From positions 62,001 through 126,000 of the forward strand of contig NZ_JAMCOJ010000006.1 in assembly GCF_023476645.1 (NCBI RefSeq): 64,000 nt of DNA. The letters run 5' to 3'. The notes beneath the pieces were generated by a model that was not told where the DNA came from, ran no database searches, and saw nothing but the letters and a program-made list of their open reading frames with translations. Shown here piece by piece: positions 10,201-19,763 of the stretch. Position numbers and translations under genes: made by a program. This DNA is from Cellulophaga sp. 20_2_10 (GTDB lineage: Bacteria > Bacteroidota > Bacteroidia > Flavobacteriales > Flavobacteriaceae). Every line of letters begins with the position of its first letter. Within the stretch, counting starts at the first letter, position 1.

Positions 10201-10595
10201 GATTAAACTTATACACCCAATTAAACCTAATTACAACAGAAGAAGGTTTGGTTAGATATGAAAAGGAATTGATAGACCGTTTTGGAGAAATACCTAGTCC
10301 GGTTGAAGATTTACTAAACTCGGTTCGTATAAAATGGATTGCCAACAGTATTGGCTTGGAAAAAATTGTTCTTAAAAAAGGTAAAATGATTGGGTACTTT
10401 ATTGCCGACCAACAATCTGGTTTTTACCAAAGTCCAAAATTTACTAAAGTTTTACAGTTTGTACAAGCCTTTAATTCTATCTGTAAAATGAAAGAAAAAG
10501 AAACAAGAACTGGTTTGCGTTTATTATTGGTTTTTGATAAAATTACAACTGTAGAGAAAGCGTTAAAGAGTCTAGCACCTTTTAACGCAAATTAA
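7254..10595 (+). CDS. mfd: Transcription-repair coupling factor
   Basis: 1113 residues, probable TTG start (an ATG just upstream is followed at once by a stop). Mfd displaces RNA polymerase stalled at lesions and recruits UvrA. Domains in order: UvrB-like region (about 1-300), RNA-polymerase-interacting CarD/RID domain from about residue 425 (LDIGDYVTHIDHGVGKFGGL), and superfamily 2 translocase with Walker A GDVGFGKTE near 580, DEEQ box near 681, TATPIPRTL and the RGRVGRS motif VI. A TRCF C-terminal domain lies beyond about 960. Length is normal and all motifs are intact. Confidence 0.95.
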   Translation: MGKSLILKSLAQLPQMQKLQNTIAKTEKNNSLTGLTGSALSFVISETFKEADVPFLVVFSDKEEAAYHLNDLEQLVGEKDVLFYPGSYRRPYQIEEVDNANVLLRAEVLNRINSRKKPALLVTYPDALFEKVVTRKELDKNTLKIKVDDTITLDFLNEVLFEYKFKRVDFVTEPGEFSVRGGIVDVFSFSNDVPYRIEFFGDEVDSIRTFDVETQLSTDKVTKITIVPNVENKFLDETRESFLKYIASKTVIFSKNTELLHDRLDSLYTKAEEAFTKLTGELKHAQPNELFVDSDQLKREFDGFTVISIHQTATDADKSIVFHSKPQPSFNKKFDLLIENLNQNHANKYTNYIFCSTEQQAKRFHDIFDEVEQDVHYQTVVLPLFQGFILDDIKVACYTDHQVFERYHKFNLKNGYAKKQAITLKELTKLDIGDYVTHIDHGVGKFGGLQKIDVEGKNQEAIKLMYSERDVLYVSIHSLYKISKFAGKDGKPPKIFKLGSGAWKKLKQKTKTRVKQIAFDLIKVYANRRLKKGFKYAPDSYLQHELEASFIYEDTPDQSKATEDLKKDMESDRPMDRLICGDVGFGKTEVAIRAAFKAVDNGKQVAVLVPTTILAFQHQKTFAERLKDMPITVDYVNRFRTAKEKKETLQRLAEGKVDIIIGTHQLVNKNVVFKDLGLLIVDEEQKFGVAVKDKLKSIKENVDVLTLTATPIPRTLQFSLMAARDLSTINTAPPNRYPIDSHVVRFNEDTIRDAVSYEIQRGGQVFFIHNRIENIKEVAGMLQRLVPDAKIGIGHGQMEGKKLETLMLAFMNGEFDVLVSTTIIESGLDVPNANTIFINNANNFGLSDLHQMRGRVGRSNKKAFCYFITPPYDSMSNDARKRIQALEQFTELGSGFNIAMKDLEIRGAGDILGGEQSGFINEIGFDAYQKILAETVEELKENEFKDLYEEVEGKEKVFVKETQIDSDFELLFPDDYVNNVTERLNLYTQLNLITTEEGLVRYEKELIDRFGEIPSPVEDLLNSVRIKWIANSIGLEKIVLKKGKMIGYFIADQQSGFYQSPKFTKVLQFVQAFNSICKMKEKETRTGLRLLLVFDKITTVEKALKSLAPFNAN

Positions 10596-10677
10596 AAATA
10601 ATGTATGAAGTAAGTTTGGTTCGGTTTTTGAAATTAAACGAAGTAACTAAGCACTAACAATTGCTAAAAAGCAAACT

Positions 10678-11991
10678 ATGAAAAAATTACTACCACTTTT
10701 ACTTGTCCTTATCACCACAGTTATATCTGCGCAACATACAATTTCTGGTACATTTTCACCTGCCAAAGAGTATACGTGGCTTATTGCATACCAGCTTAAA
10801 CCTGGAACGCAAGTATATGTTGCAGACACTAAGATAGAAGATGGTAAGTTTAGCATAGAAATGCCAGCAAATGCTGCTCCTGGAACATACAGGTTGGTAT
10901 ATGCAGTACCACAAGAAGAGTTTAATTTTGATATTCTGTATAGTGGTAAAGAAGACATCGTTTTAAATTTTAATGCACAAGATGGCGCAACGTACACCAC
11001 ATCAGAAGAAAACAAAACACTAAACAGTTACTTTTTAGAAATTAACGCATTACAAAAACAAGTTATAGATTTTTATACCTCTAGCAGTACCGATAAAAAA
11101 GAGTTGGCCAAATTGTATTCTAAAATTGAAAGCACACAAGCTAAGTATGAAGCAGATGCTAAAGATTTAATTGCACTTCATTTTATTAAAGCCAACAAAC
11201 CATACATTGCAAAAAGCGATGAAACTATTTATGATTTTGTAGAAAACAAAAAACAAAACTATTTTACAGCGATAGACTTTAAAAATACAAACTTACAAGC
11301 ATCGTCTTTTTTAACGGATAAGACCTTAAACTACGTGTTTACTTCTTTGCCTTTAAATAAGATCACAAAAAGCGCTACAGAGTCTATTTTACAGCAAAAT
11401 ATAAAGACCGTAGCAAGCAAATTAGATGGTGTTCAGGAAACATTTAAGTTTAGTTTGTATTACGATTTATGGATCTATGCTGCGAGTGCGCAGTATGATG
11501 AAACATCGGATTTTATTTACGCCAATTATATAAAAAAATTAGGTGATATTACCAACAATCAAGAACTTATAAAAAGCATAGAAACACATTCTAGGTTAAG
11601 AATTGGCGCTAAAGCACCAGAAATTACTTGGAACAATGACAAAAACAGTTTAAGCAAATTAGAAGCTGCAGCTAATTATGTCGTTATTTTCTGGAGTAGT
11701 ACTTGTTCTCATTGTTTAAAAGAATTACCAGAATTAAACAAGGTAATGAAAGAATATCCTAATGTAAAAGTACTTGCCGTTGGCTTAGAAGACGAGTACA
11801 ATTACTGGGATACAGAGTCTGCAAAACTAGGTAATTTTACACACGCATTAGCCTTAGGTAAATGGGACAGTAAATATGCAGATTTATACAACGTATCTGC
11901 AACACCAAGTTATTACATTCTGGACAAGGATAAAAAAATTGTGAACAAACCAGAAACCTACAAAGACGTTATTGCCTATTTAAAAAAATAA
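10678..11991 (+). CDS. Secreted thioredoxin-like protein with DUF4369-type N-terminus
   Basis: 437 residues. An N-terminal signal peptide ends near SAQHTISG. Residues about 20-110 form the beta-rich DUF4369 module usual in Bacteroidota. Beyond about 310 there is an AhpC/TSA-thioredoxin fold with the active-site motif W-S-S-T-C-S-H-C near residue 338 and the cis-proline segment NVSATPSYYILDKDKKI. It probably acts as a periplasmic thiol-disulfide oxidoreductase of the TlpA/ResA group. C-S-H-C is a less common redox pair than C-P-P-C. It stands alone; the partner protein is unknown. Confidence 0.85.
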   Translation: MKKLLPLLLVLITTVISAQHTISGTFSPAKEYTWLIAYQLKPGTQVYVADTKIEDGKFSIEMPANAAPGTYRLVYAVPQEEFNFDILYSGKEDIVLNFNAQDGATYTTSEENKTLNSYFLEINALQKQVIDFYTSSSTDKKELAKLYSKIESTQAKYEADAKDLIALHFIKANKPYIAKSDETIYDFVENKKQNYFTAIDFKNTNLQASSFLTDKTLNYVFTSLPLNKITKSATESILQQNIKTVASKLDGVQETFKFSLYYDLWIYAASAQYDETSDFIYANYIKKLGDITNNQELIKSIETHSRLRIGAKAPEITWNNDKNSLSKLEAAANYVVIFWSSTCSHCLKELPELNKVMKEYPNVKVLAVGLEDEYNYWDTESAKLGNFTHALALGKWDSKYADLYNVSATPSYYILDKDKKIVNKPETYKDVIAYLKK

Positions 11992-12021
11992 GCAAACAAT
12001 CCTCTTTTTAAAATTTAGATT

Positions 12022-12681
12022 TTATAAAGCCTTTAGATCTTTTATAGTTTTAAAGGCTACATCTACCTGCTCATCATTTACTAAAATAGTAAACTCATTT
12101 GTAGTAGAAATAACTTCATACAAAACAATACCTTCCCAAGCTAAACGCTGAAAAATAAAATAGTAAATACCCGGTACAGAAACATTCTCTGCTGGTAACT
12201 TTACAGTTATAGAAGATAAGTTTTCAGCTTTTTGCGTACATCTTTCGTGCTTAAACAACTCTTCAACCGTAGCGTCTAGTGAATTATTTACAACAATATT
12301 TAGCTCATTTACACCTCTAGAAGACGTATAAAAAATATCCTTGTTTTTATTTACTTCGCGCAATAAGTGTGTTTGATTGTCTAAAATAGAATCTGATACT
12401 AAAAAAGTAAAATCTGTTAAAGAAGAACGCACAGTAATCTCGCCTATATTTTTAAGAACCTTTATTATTTTATGTGTAGCTCTAAATTCAAGATCGTCAG
12501 ACAATCTTTTTAAAGCCATAACTATAGCTCCGTTTCTAATGTCCTTACCTAATTCAGATTCAATTTCTGGCTTAATTATTCTAGACAAGGAAGTTAAGTT
12601 AATAATACTCTGTGCTAAAGCGCTTTGTAGAAAGGGTTTCTTTTTAATGTACTCTTCTACTACTGATGATATTGTTTTCAT
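12022..12681 (-). CDS. ACT domain-containing protein
   Basis: 219 residues, ATG start. The N-terminal 80 residues are helical and look like a winged-helix or HTH segment (SALAQSIINLTSLSRIIKP). The C-terminal part carries two ACT-like beta-alpha-beta units (SSITVKLPAENVSVPGIYYF and EVISTTNEFTILVNDEQVD), the second resembling aspartate-kinase ACT domains. There is no kinase domain, so this is not an aspartate kinase, although such proteins are often mislabelled that way. It is plausibly a small amino-acid-sensing regulator. Its neighbours give no further clue. Confidence 0.6.
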   Translation of the reverse strand: MKTISSVVEEYIKKKPFLQSALAQSIINLTSLSRIIKPEIESELGKDIRNGAIVMALKRLSDDLEFRATHKIIKVLKNIGEITVRSSLTDFTFLVSDSILDNQTHLLREVNKNKDIFYTSSRGVNELNIVVNNSLDATVEELFKHERCTQKAENLSSITVKLPAENVSVPGIYYFIFQRLAWEGIVLYEVISTTNEFTILVNDEQVDVAFKTIKDLKAL

Positions 12682-12848
12682 CTCGTTCGTGGGGTTTGGT
12701 TAAACGTTTTGGTTGTTTGTTCTTAATTTGGTTAAAAAACTATTCTTAATTGACCTAATAGAATAAAAAATGTTTTTTGAAAGTTCAAAAATAACAAATT
12801 GTTTTAAATATAACAATCGTAATTTATTAAAAATACCCCCTGTAGATT

Positions 12849-13208
12849 TTAAAAATGATAAAAAGCGTCTTTTAAATGCTCAATTTTTAAACTATCATCA
12901 TTTTTAAGAATTGTAATAATATCAAAACGCACATCTACATCTAAATCATACTCAGTTACATAATGGTCTGCCGCCAACACTAGAAGCTGAATTTTTTTTG
13001 GCGTAACAGTTTCTGCGATGTACTGTAAAGCTTCGCTTCTTCTAGCTTTTACCTCAACAATTGCCAAAGTATTATTTAATTGTGCAATTATATCTACCTC
13101 AGCTTTTAAATACCTGTAATTAATATGCCTTATGGTATATCCATTTTTCTCTAAATGCTGTACAGCAAGCCGTTCCCCTTCTTTACCAAATTCGTTATGA
13201 GCTCCCAC
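12849..13208 (-). CDS. YraN family (UPF0102) putative endonuclease
   Basis: 119 residues from a GTG at 13208 (MGAHNEFGKEGERLAVQHLEK), which matches the usual family N-terminus, so GTG is preferred over any internal start. The core is a small restriction-endonuclease-like fold: E in GKEGE, then D in AEVDIIAQ, and VEVKAR (the D-ExK motif). The biochemical role is not established for the family. Cytosolic, monocistronic. Confidence 0.85.
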   Translation of the reverse strand: MGAHNEFGKEGERLAVQHLEKNGYTIRHINYRYLKAEVDIIAQLNNTLAIVEVKARRSEALQYIAETVTPKKIQLLVLAADHYVTEYDLDVDVRFDIITILKNDDSLKIEHLKDAFYHF

Positions 13209-13403
13209 TTTTTAAAAGTTTAGCAAACAAAATACGGTATTTCGTCGAAAAAAAATGCTTTTCATCATCTAAAATTGCAAATTGTACGTAGTTAATAAAG
13301 TTAACTATGTTAAAATTTTTAACCATTAATATACTGCGCGCTACATTTTAGCGTTAAAAGTTAACACGACCTAATAACCAACAATACTAATGCAACAATA
13401 ATT

Positions 13404-14894
13404 ATGGCATATTTTGTGAATTGCAACACTGCATCGCTAAACCCCATAGGTGGTTCACTAGACAAGCAAAAGGCAGAACACCTGTATAGAAGACTAGGTT
13501 TTAGTGCCTCTGTTGATACTATAAATACTGCTATTGGACTACCAGTTTCTGCATATATAGATAACTTAATAGCCCAGGCAGTTAGTATGCCTGAAATTGC
13601 TGCTCCTGTTTGGGGCAATTGGACGGGTGCAGATTACCCTGAGGATAGTGAGGATAGAAATCCTATATTAAATCAGCAAAAAAACGAATTTTACAATTTA
13701 TATATATCAAGTTTAGTAACCAATAACCTTAGAGATCGTTTAAGTTTCTTTTGGAGCAATCATTTTGTTACAGAATATAGAAACTATAGAGCTGCTCCTT
13801 TACTATATCGTTATGTAGATTGTTTACAACGCAATTCTATTGGTAACTTTAAAACATTTGTTAGCGAAATAGGCCTAACAGATGCCATGTTGTATTACCT
13901 AGATGGTGTTTACAACAACGGGAACAACCCCAATGAAAATTACGGTCGTGAATTATACGAACTGTTTACCTTGGGCGAAGGAAACAACTATACCGAAGAA
14001 GATATTATAGAAACAGCAAGAGCACTTACGGGATATGTAGAAAGAGGTGATGAAAGTTATACTCCAGTTACGTTTAACCCAGAAAAGCATGATGCTGAAA
14101 GTAAGACCATATTAGGCCAAACTGCTAATTTTGATTATGATGGTGTTATAGACAATCTATTTACACAAAGACCAAATGAGATTAGCTGGTTTATCTGCAA
14201 AAAGCTGTATGAATTCTTTGTACATCCAGATTCAGATGATGCAACAGGCAGCAATGCAGAAGAAATAATACAAGGTCTAGCAGCTACTTTTAGAGCTAAT
14301 AATTTTGACATAGCACCTGTGCTAGCTCAACTTTTTAAAAGTGAACACTTTTTTGACGAAGAAGCTATTGGTGTTATTATTAAGAGTCCGTTTGACATTT
14401 ATATTAATTTGATAAACGAAACCAAATTTTCTTACGATGATGATACCCTGGCAAGTATTGAAAATATCTGTAGGTTAATAGGTCAAGAATTATTTAACCC
14501 ACCAGGAGTAGAAGGTTGGTACAGAGACAGGTATTGGATTAACACCAACTTTATGATTGGTCGTTGGTTATCATCAGAATTGTTTTTACAAAACGCCTGG
14601 AATGCTGACACTGAACAATTTAGAACATTTGCTCTAGACGCTACTGGCCCAAGTGGTATGACTACAAATGACCCTGACGAAGTAAGCAAAGCTATTTTAG
14701 ACAAACTATTGCCTAAAGGCATTGCAGACGACGAACTACAAAATGCGCTAGATGTATTTAGAAGTGATATTCAAGATCAATATTATGCTGGCGGGATATT
14801 TGGCACATGGAATCTTTATTATCCAGGAGCAGAAAACCAAGTCTATTTATTACTATTACACATTATTAGACAACCAGAATTCCAATTAAAATAA
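13404..14894 (+). CDS. DUF1800 family protein
   Basis: 496 residues, ATG start. The DUF1800 hallmarks are present: the early AEHLYRRLGF segment, RDRLSFFWSNHFV, NYGRELYELFTLG, and FNPPGVEGW near residue 370. No signal peptide is obvious, although relatives are thought to be exported. It is followed after 9 bases by a DUF1501 gene; this pair recurs across Bacteroidota and Planctomycetota and is presumed to form one unit. The function is unknown; a role in surface or polysaccharide-related processes has only been inferred from gene neighbourhoods. Confidence 0.85.
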   Translation: MAYFVNCNTASLNPIGGSLDKQKAEHLYRRLGFSASVDTINTAIGLPVSAYIDNLIAQAVSMPEIAAPVWGNWTGADYPEDSEDRNPILNQQKNEFYNLYISSLVTNNLRDRLSFFWSNHFVTEYRNYRAAPLLYRYVDCLQRNSIGNFKTFVSEIGLTDAMLYYLDGVYNNGNNPNENYGRELYELFTLGEGNNYTEEDIIETARALTGYVERGDESYTPVTFNPEKHDAESKTILGQTANFDYDGVIDNLFTQRPNEISWFICKKLYEFFVHPDSDDATGSNAEEIIQGLAATFRANNFDIAPVLAQLFKSEHFFDEEAIGVIIKSPFDIYINLINETKFSYDDDTLASIENICRLIGQELFNPPGVEGWYRDRYWINTNFMIGRWLSSELFLQNAWNADTEQFRTFALDATGPSGMTTNDPDEVSKAILDKLLPKGIADDELQNALDVFRSDIQDQYYAGGIFGTWNLYYPGAENQVYLLLLHIIRQPEFQLK

Positions 14895-14903
14895 CCATTT
14901 ATT

Positions 14904-16622
14904 ATGTGCAATACAAATTCTAACGTACACCATGAAGACAAGGAAGCTCATGACTTAGAGCATAAAAAATGGAACAGACGTTCTTTTTTACAAGCAATGG
15001 GTATGGCGGGTACTGGATCTATGATGTTGGGTAGCAATGTGCTTAACGCATCTGCTAAATCGCCTTTAGCAACAGCTATAGCCGATGCTGAGTCAGACGG
15101 AAAAATATTAATTTTAATAAGACTTGCAGGAGGTAATGACGGTTTAAGTACCGTTATACCAATAGAGCAATACGATACGTATGCCAATGCAAGACCAAAC
15201 ATATATATACCAGAAAGTAAAGTATTAAAACTGACAGATAATTTTGGCGTACCCTCTTACATGACCTCTTTAGAGCGTATGTGGGGAGAAGGCCAGTTTA
15301 AAGCTGTACACGGTGTTGGGTATGAAGGACAAAGTCTTTCTCACTTTACAGGATCTGATATTTTTGCAAATACAGACCCCGAAAACACTACAGGTTTTAG
15401 TGGAGAGCGAACAGGTTGGATGGGCAGACATTTTGAAAACTGTTACCCTGATTATTTAATGGATCCACCAGAAGCGCCTGCAGCTATACAAATAGGACAA
15501 TATGGTAGTTTGGTTTTTCAAGGAGAAGAAACAAATTATGCTTTTGTTACTAGTAATATAAACCAATTGGAAAAAATTGCAGAAACAGGTGATAATTTCG
15601 CTTTAGACCCTGCTCTTTTTGATGGTTGTATGTACGACGATCAACTAAGATTTTTAAGAGGTGTAGCAAATACAACTTATGAATATTCTGGAAAAATTCA
15701 CGAAGCTTACAAAAGAGGTGAAGCATTAGCTTGCGGTATAGAATACCAAGACAATAGCTTTGCAAAGCAATTAGCTGTTTTAGCCAAGCTTATAAAAGGT
15801 AATTTAGGCACAAAGGTATATATGATTTCTATGGGTGGTTTTGATACCCACGGAAATCAGCCATTGGCACACGAAAAATTAATGACCAACTTATCTGTAG
15901 CTATTAGTGATTTTTACAAAGATTTAGCGTGTACAGACCAAGACGATAAGGTTTTAAGTATGACCTTCTCTGAGTTTGGACGTAGAATATATGAAAACGG
16001 ATCTAACGGTACAGATCACGGTAAAGCTAGTCCTACATTATTTTTTGGATCGGCATTAAATGGGAGCGCCTTTGTAGGTGACCACCCATCTTTAGAAGAT
16101 CCTGACGGAAGAGGGAACCTAGAGTACACAATGGACTTTAGAGATTTATACGGTACGGTTTTAGCAGAATGGTTATGTGTACCAAGGAATTTAGTAGAAC
16201 AGCACCTTTTAGGGCGTACGTACGTACCTGTTAATTTAGGATTTAGCTGTAGCGGAGAAGATTTTCCTGATATTGCTATAGACAATGAAGACCCTGTATT
16301 ACCCGGACCAGGAGGTACAGACCCAACGGACCCTACAGATCCTGAGCCATTGCCAGAAAATGTTATTGTACACAAACCGTATTACCCAACAAAAGGAAAT
16401 CCTTCTATACATTTAGAGATGCCTTTTACAGCACACGTAGATATACAGATTTACAATATACTAGGTCAGAACCTAGGTACTGTTTACAATGCTATGACTA
16501 CAGAAGGGCAACAAGAAATTAATATTAGAGAACGTTTACCTGTAAACCTTGCTACTGGTAAATATATTTATAGAATAAGTGTTCAAAATCAGAAAATGAG
16601 CAAGTCCGTAATGGTATCCTAA
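14904..16622 (+). CDS. DUF1501 family protein with Tat signal and T9SS sorting domain
   Basis: 572 residues. The N-terminus carries a twin-arginine signal (N-R-R-S-F-L-Q, then a hydrophobic stretch ending near NASA), so it is exported folded. The central domain is DUF1501, a sulfatase/alkaline-phosphatase-like fold (LILIRLAGGNDGLS, GGFDTHG, TFSEFGRR, DHGKASPTLFFG). A Gly/Pro/Thr/Asp linker at about 465-490 leads to a C-terminal type A sorting domain (VDIQIYNILGQNLG ... LATGKYIYRI) for the type IX secretion system. So the predicted route is Tat across the inner membrane, then T9SS to the surface. It is paired with the DUF1800 gene. Confidence 0.85.
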   Translation: MCNTNSNVHHEDKEAHDLEHKKWNRRSFLQAMGMAGTGSMMLGSNVLNASAKSPLATAIADAESDGKILILIRLAGGNDGLSTVIPIEQYDTYANARPNIYIPESKVLKLTDNFGVPSYMTSLERMWGEGQFKAVHGVGYEGQSLSHFTGSDIFANTDPENTTGFSGERTGWMGRHFENCYPDYLMDPPEAPAAIQIGQYGSLVFQGEETNYAFVTSNINQLEKIAETGDNFALDPALFDGCMYDDQLRFLRGVANTTYEYSGKIHEAYKRGEALACGIEYQDNSFAKQLAVLAKLIKGNLGTKVYMISMGGFDTHGNQPLAHEKLMTNLSVAISDFYKDLACTDQDDKVLSMTFSEFGRRIYENGSNGTDHGKASPTLFFGSALNGSAFVGDHPSLEDPDGRGNLEYTMDFRDLYGTVLAEWLCVPRNLVEQHLLGRTYVPVNLGFSCSGEDFPDIAIDNEDPVLPGPGGTDPTDPTDPEPLPENVIVHKPYYPTKGNPSIHLEMPFTAHVDIQIYNILGQNLGTVYNAMTTEGQQEINIRERLPVNLATGKYIYRISVQNQKMSKSVMVS

Positions 16623-16650
16623 TTAGATAGCAGTACACTATAACACAACT

Positions 16651-16687
16651 AAAAACACCTAATACTTTTGTATTAGGTGTTTTTTTT
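16651..16687 (+). terminator. Terminator after the DUF1800/DUF1501 operon
   Basis: ACACCTAATAC and GTATTAGGTGT pair around TTTT, followed by a run of T. Confidence 0.9.
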
Positions 16688-16892
16688 ATGCCAACTTAGA
16701 ATTGTTCTTCTTTGTCTTAAAACTTAATTCCTTTTTTACTCTAGAGTTTTTGTCTTTATACACTCTAGTTACATCATCTTCAATTTTAGAGTTCTCTTCA
16801 ACTTTAGAGTTCTCTTCAACTTTAGAATTCTCTTCAACTGCATCTAATTTTACAGACTTTAAAATATCTTCATGTACTGGTTTACCGCTCAT
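16686..16892 (-). CDS. Small hydrophilic protein with VEENSK repeats
   Basis: 68 residues from the ATG at 16890-16892. It is entirely hydrophilic, acidic in the middle and very Lys-rich at the end, with three tandem copies of the six-residue unit VEENSK/IEENSK-like encoded by an 18-base repeat. No family is recognised; predicted disordered and cytosolic. It begins in a divergent gap before metG and ends at the DUF1501 terminator. It may be a true small protein or a fortuitous frame; its clean start and terminator favour the first. Confidence 0.45.
   Translation of the reverse strand: MSGKPVHEDILKSVKLDAVEENSKVEENSKVEENSKIEDDVTRVYKDKNSRVKKELSFKTKKNNSKLA
16779..16832. repeat. 18-bp tandem repeat, three units
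   Basis: Three units of TTCAAYTTTAGARTTCTC, differing at two positions, lie inside the small reverse-strand gene and keep its frame. Unit number could vary by slippage. Confidence 0.85.
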
Positions 16893-17036
16893 AACTTTAT
16901 GTTTTATACTATAACAACTAAAAAATAACTCATATATTTTAAATTATCGTTGTTCTACCATCCGTTTTCAAACAAAACCGACACTACTCCTTTTATTTAT
17001 TTCATTCTTTTTCTTTAGTACTGAGGGCTAAAAATG

Positions 17037-17044
17037 TATTTTTG
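17037..17044 (+). promoter_or_regulatory. -7 box of metG
   Basis: TATTTTTG matches TAnnTTTG exactly and lies 18 bases before the metG ATG; no convincing TTG was found about 20 bases upstream. Confidence 0.5.
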
Positions 17045-17062
17045 TAGCTTAATTCAATTTAA

Positions 17063-19141
17063 ATGGCACAGGAAACTAAAACACCAAGCAGATATACAAT
17101 TACAGCGGCATTACCCTATACAAACGGACCAATACATATTGGCCATTTGGCAGGTGTTTATGTTCCTGCAGATATTTATGCACGTTATTTAAGAGGCACA
17201 AACAAAGATGTTGCTTTTGTTTGTGGTAGTGATGAGCACGGTGTTGCCATTTCTATGAAAGCAAAAAAAGAAGGTATTACACCTAAAGAGGTTATAGATA
17301 AGTATCATGCAATTATTAAACAATCTTTCTTAGATTTTGGTATTACGTTTGATAATTACTCGCGTACCTCTGCAAAAATACACCATGATACAGCTTCTGA
17401 GTTTTTTAAGAATTTGTATGATAAAGGTGATTTTATAGAAGAAACAACAGAACAGTTGTATGATGCCGATGCGAAACAATTTTTAGCAGATAGATTTGTA
17501 ATTGGTACGTGTCCAAAATGTGGGCATGAAGAAGCTTATGGCGATCAGTGCGAAAATTGTGGATCTACCTTAAATGCAACCGAATTAATAAATCCAAAAT
17601 CTACCATATCTGGTGCTGTACCATCTTTAAAAGAAACAAAACACTGGTTTTTACCTTTAGATAGATACGAGGACTTTTTAAAGGAGTGGATTCTTGAAGG
17701 TCATAAAAACGATTGGAAACCTAACGTATACGGACAATGTAAATCTTGGATAGACGATGGTTTAAAACCACGTGCTGTAACCAGAGATTTAGATTGGGGA
17801 ATTCCTGTTCCTGTTCCTGGAGGAGAAGGCAAAGTACTTTATGTTTGGTTTGATGCGCCTATTGGTTACATCTCATCTACAAAAGAATGGGCTGCCAGAG
17901 AAGGTAAAGACTGGGAACCATACTGGAAAGACGAGAATACAAAAATGCTTCATTTTATTGGTAAAGATAATATTGTGTTTCACTGTATCATTTTTCCTAG
18001 TATGCTAAAAGCACACGGAGATTTTATTCTACCTGAAAACGTACCTGCAAATGAGTTTTTAAATTTAGAAGGCAATAAATTATCGACCTCTAAAAACTGG
18101 GCTGTTTGGTTGCATGAGTATTTAGAAGATTTCCCAGATATGCAAGATGTATTGCGTTATACACTAACTGCAAATGCACCAGAAACTAAGGATAACGATT
18201 TTACTTGGAAAGATTTTCAGGCGCGTAACAACAATGAGCTGGTTGCTATTTTTGGTAACTTTATAAATAGAGTTGTTGTATTAACAAATAAATATTACGA
18301 AGGTGTTTTACCTACACCTGCTGCATTTACAGATATAGACAAGGCTACCTTAGCTGAGGTTAAAAAATACCCAGGTATAATTTCTAGTTCTTTAGAACGC
18401 TATAGATTTAGAGAAGCCGGACAAGAATTGATGAATTTAGCTAGACTTGGTAACAAGTACTTGGCAGATGAAGAACCTTGGAAAGTTATAAAACAAGATG
18501 AAGAACGTGTAAAAACCATAATGTATGTTGCTTTGCAAATAGCATCTGCTTTAGCGGTGTTAAGTGAGCCTTTTTTACCGTTTACATCAACAAAACTTAA
18601 ACATATTTTAAACATAGATGCTGCAGATACAAGGGTGCAATGGGACACCGTTTCTACCTTAGATGTATTATTACCAGCCGGACATACAATTAACAAAGCA
18701 GAGTTGTTGTTTAGAAAAGTTGAAGACCAAGAAATTGAGGCACAACTGGCAAAATTAGAAGCTACTAAAAAAGCAAACCTACAGATGAACAAAGAGGTTA
18801 CTCCGCAAAAAGACACCATTACTTTTGACGATTTTACAAAGTTAGATATGCGTGTTGGTACTATTATAGAAGCAGAGAAAATGCCAAAAGCCAAAAAATT
18901 ATTGGTTTTAAAGGTCGATACTGGTCTAGATACACGCACCATAGTTTCTGGTATAGCAGAAAGCTTTACTCCAGAAGAAATTGTGGGCAAAAAAGTAACC
19001 GTATTGGTAAACTTAGCACCAAGAGCTTTACGTGGTGTAGAGAGTGAAGGAATGATTTTAATGACAGAAAATGCAGATGGTAAATTAGTTTTTGTGAATC
19101 CAGATGAAGATGGCGTAAATAGCGGAGAAACAATTAATTAA
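17063..19141 (+). CDS. metG: Methionyl-tRNA synthetase
   Basis: 692 residues. It charges tRNA-Met in the cytosol. The class I signature [13 protein letters not shown] is at the N-terminus, a four-cysteine zinc knuckle (C-P-K-C ... C-E-N-C) near 149-166, and the KMSKS-type loop KLSTSKN near residue 335. A C-terminal tRNA-binding OB domain ([20 protein letters not shown]) starts near 590, giving the dimeric long form. The ferritin gene follows 28 bases downstream and may be cotranscribed. Confidence 0.96.
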   Translation: MAQETKTPSRYTITAALPYTNGPIHIGHLAGVYVPADIYARYLRGTNKDVAFVCGSDEHGVAISMKAKKEGITPKEVIDKYHAIIKQSFLDFGITFDNYSRTSAKIHHDTASEFFKNLYDKGDFIEETTEQLYDADAKQFLADRFVIGTCPKCGHEEAYGDQCENCGSTLNATELINPKSTISGAVPSLKETKHWFLPLDRYEDFLKEWILEGHKNDWKPNVYGQCKSWIDDGLKPRAVTRDLDWGIPVPVPGGEGKVLYVWFDAPIGYISSTKEWAAREGKDWEPYWKDENTKMLHFIGKDNIVFHCIIFPSMLKAHGDFILPENVPANEFLNLEGNKLSTSKNWAVWLHEYLEDFPDMQDVLRYTLTANAPETKDNDFTWKDFQARNNNELVAIFGNFINRVVVLTNKYYEGVLPTPAAFTDIDKATLAEVKKYPGIISSSLERYRFREAGQELMNLARLGNKYLADEEPWKVIKQDEERVKTIMYVALQIASALAVLSEPFLPFTSTKLKHILNIDAADTRVQWDTVSTLDVLLPAGHTINKAELLFRKVEDQEIEAQLAKLEATKKANLQMNKEVTPQKDTITFDDFTKLDMRVGTIIEAEKMPKAKKLLVLKVDTGLDTRTIVSGIAESFTPEEIVGKKVTVLVNLAPRALRGVESEGMILMTENADGKLVFVNPDEDGVNSGETIN

Positions 19142-19169
19142 TTTGTAATTTTATAAAAAGCGGAAAATT

Positions 19170-19688
19170 ATGGTATCAAAAAATATAGAAAAGGCACTTA
19201 ACAATCAGATAAAAATAGAAGCAGAATCTTCTCAGATTTATTTAGCAATGGCTTGTTGGGCAGAAGTTAAAGGTCTAGAAGGTGTTGCTGGTTTTATGTA
19301 CGACCAGTCTAATGAAGAGCGCGACCATATGCTTAAACTTATTAAGTTTGTTAATGAACGTGGCGGACACGCACAAATATCTGAACTGGCTGCACCAAAC
19401 GTTACGTTTACTTCCTTTAAAGAAATGTTCGAGAAATTATTTGAGCACGAAGTTTTTGTATCTAACAGTATAAACGAATTGGTACACACTAGCCTACAAG
19501 AAAAAGATTATGCTACGCACAACTTTTTACAGTGGTATGTATCTGAACAGATAGAAGAAGAAGCAATGGCACGTTCTATTCTAGATAAAATAAACCTTAT
19601 TGGCGACGATAAAGGTGGTTTGTATTTGTTTGATAGAGATATACAGCAAATAACTGTTTCTACAGCTGCTACAAATAACCCTCAATAA
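19170..19688 (+). CDS. Ferritin
   Basis: 172 residues. A four-helix bundle protein that oxidises and stores iron as a 24-subunit cage. The ferroxidase ligands are visible: E in IKIEAESSQIYLAM, EERDHM in helix B, and E/Q in WYVSEQIEEEAMA. There is no haem-binding methionine pattern, which points to FtnA type rather than bacterioferritin. It starts 28 bases after metG with an ATG and GGAAAA leader. Confidence 0.93.
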   Translation: MVSKNIEKALNNQIKIEAESSQIYLAMACWAEVKGLEGVAGFMYDQSNEERDHMLKLIKFVNERGGHAQISELAAPNVTFTSFKEMFEKLFEHEVFVSNSINELVHTSLQEKDYATHNFLQWYVSEQIEEEAMARSILDKINLIGDDKGGLYLFDRDIQQITVSTAATNNPQ

Positions 19689-19763
19689 GTTTAACATAAT
19701 AATCTTATTTAGATTAATTTAAAATAACTACTTTTGCCTTACTATTTTTAGGCATAAGTAGTT

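Noticed and set aside
12022-12681. Second aspartate kinase
   Set aside because: Only ACT-like segments are found; the kinase domain and its K-F-G-G motif are absent.
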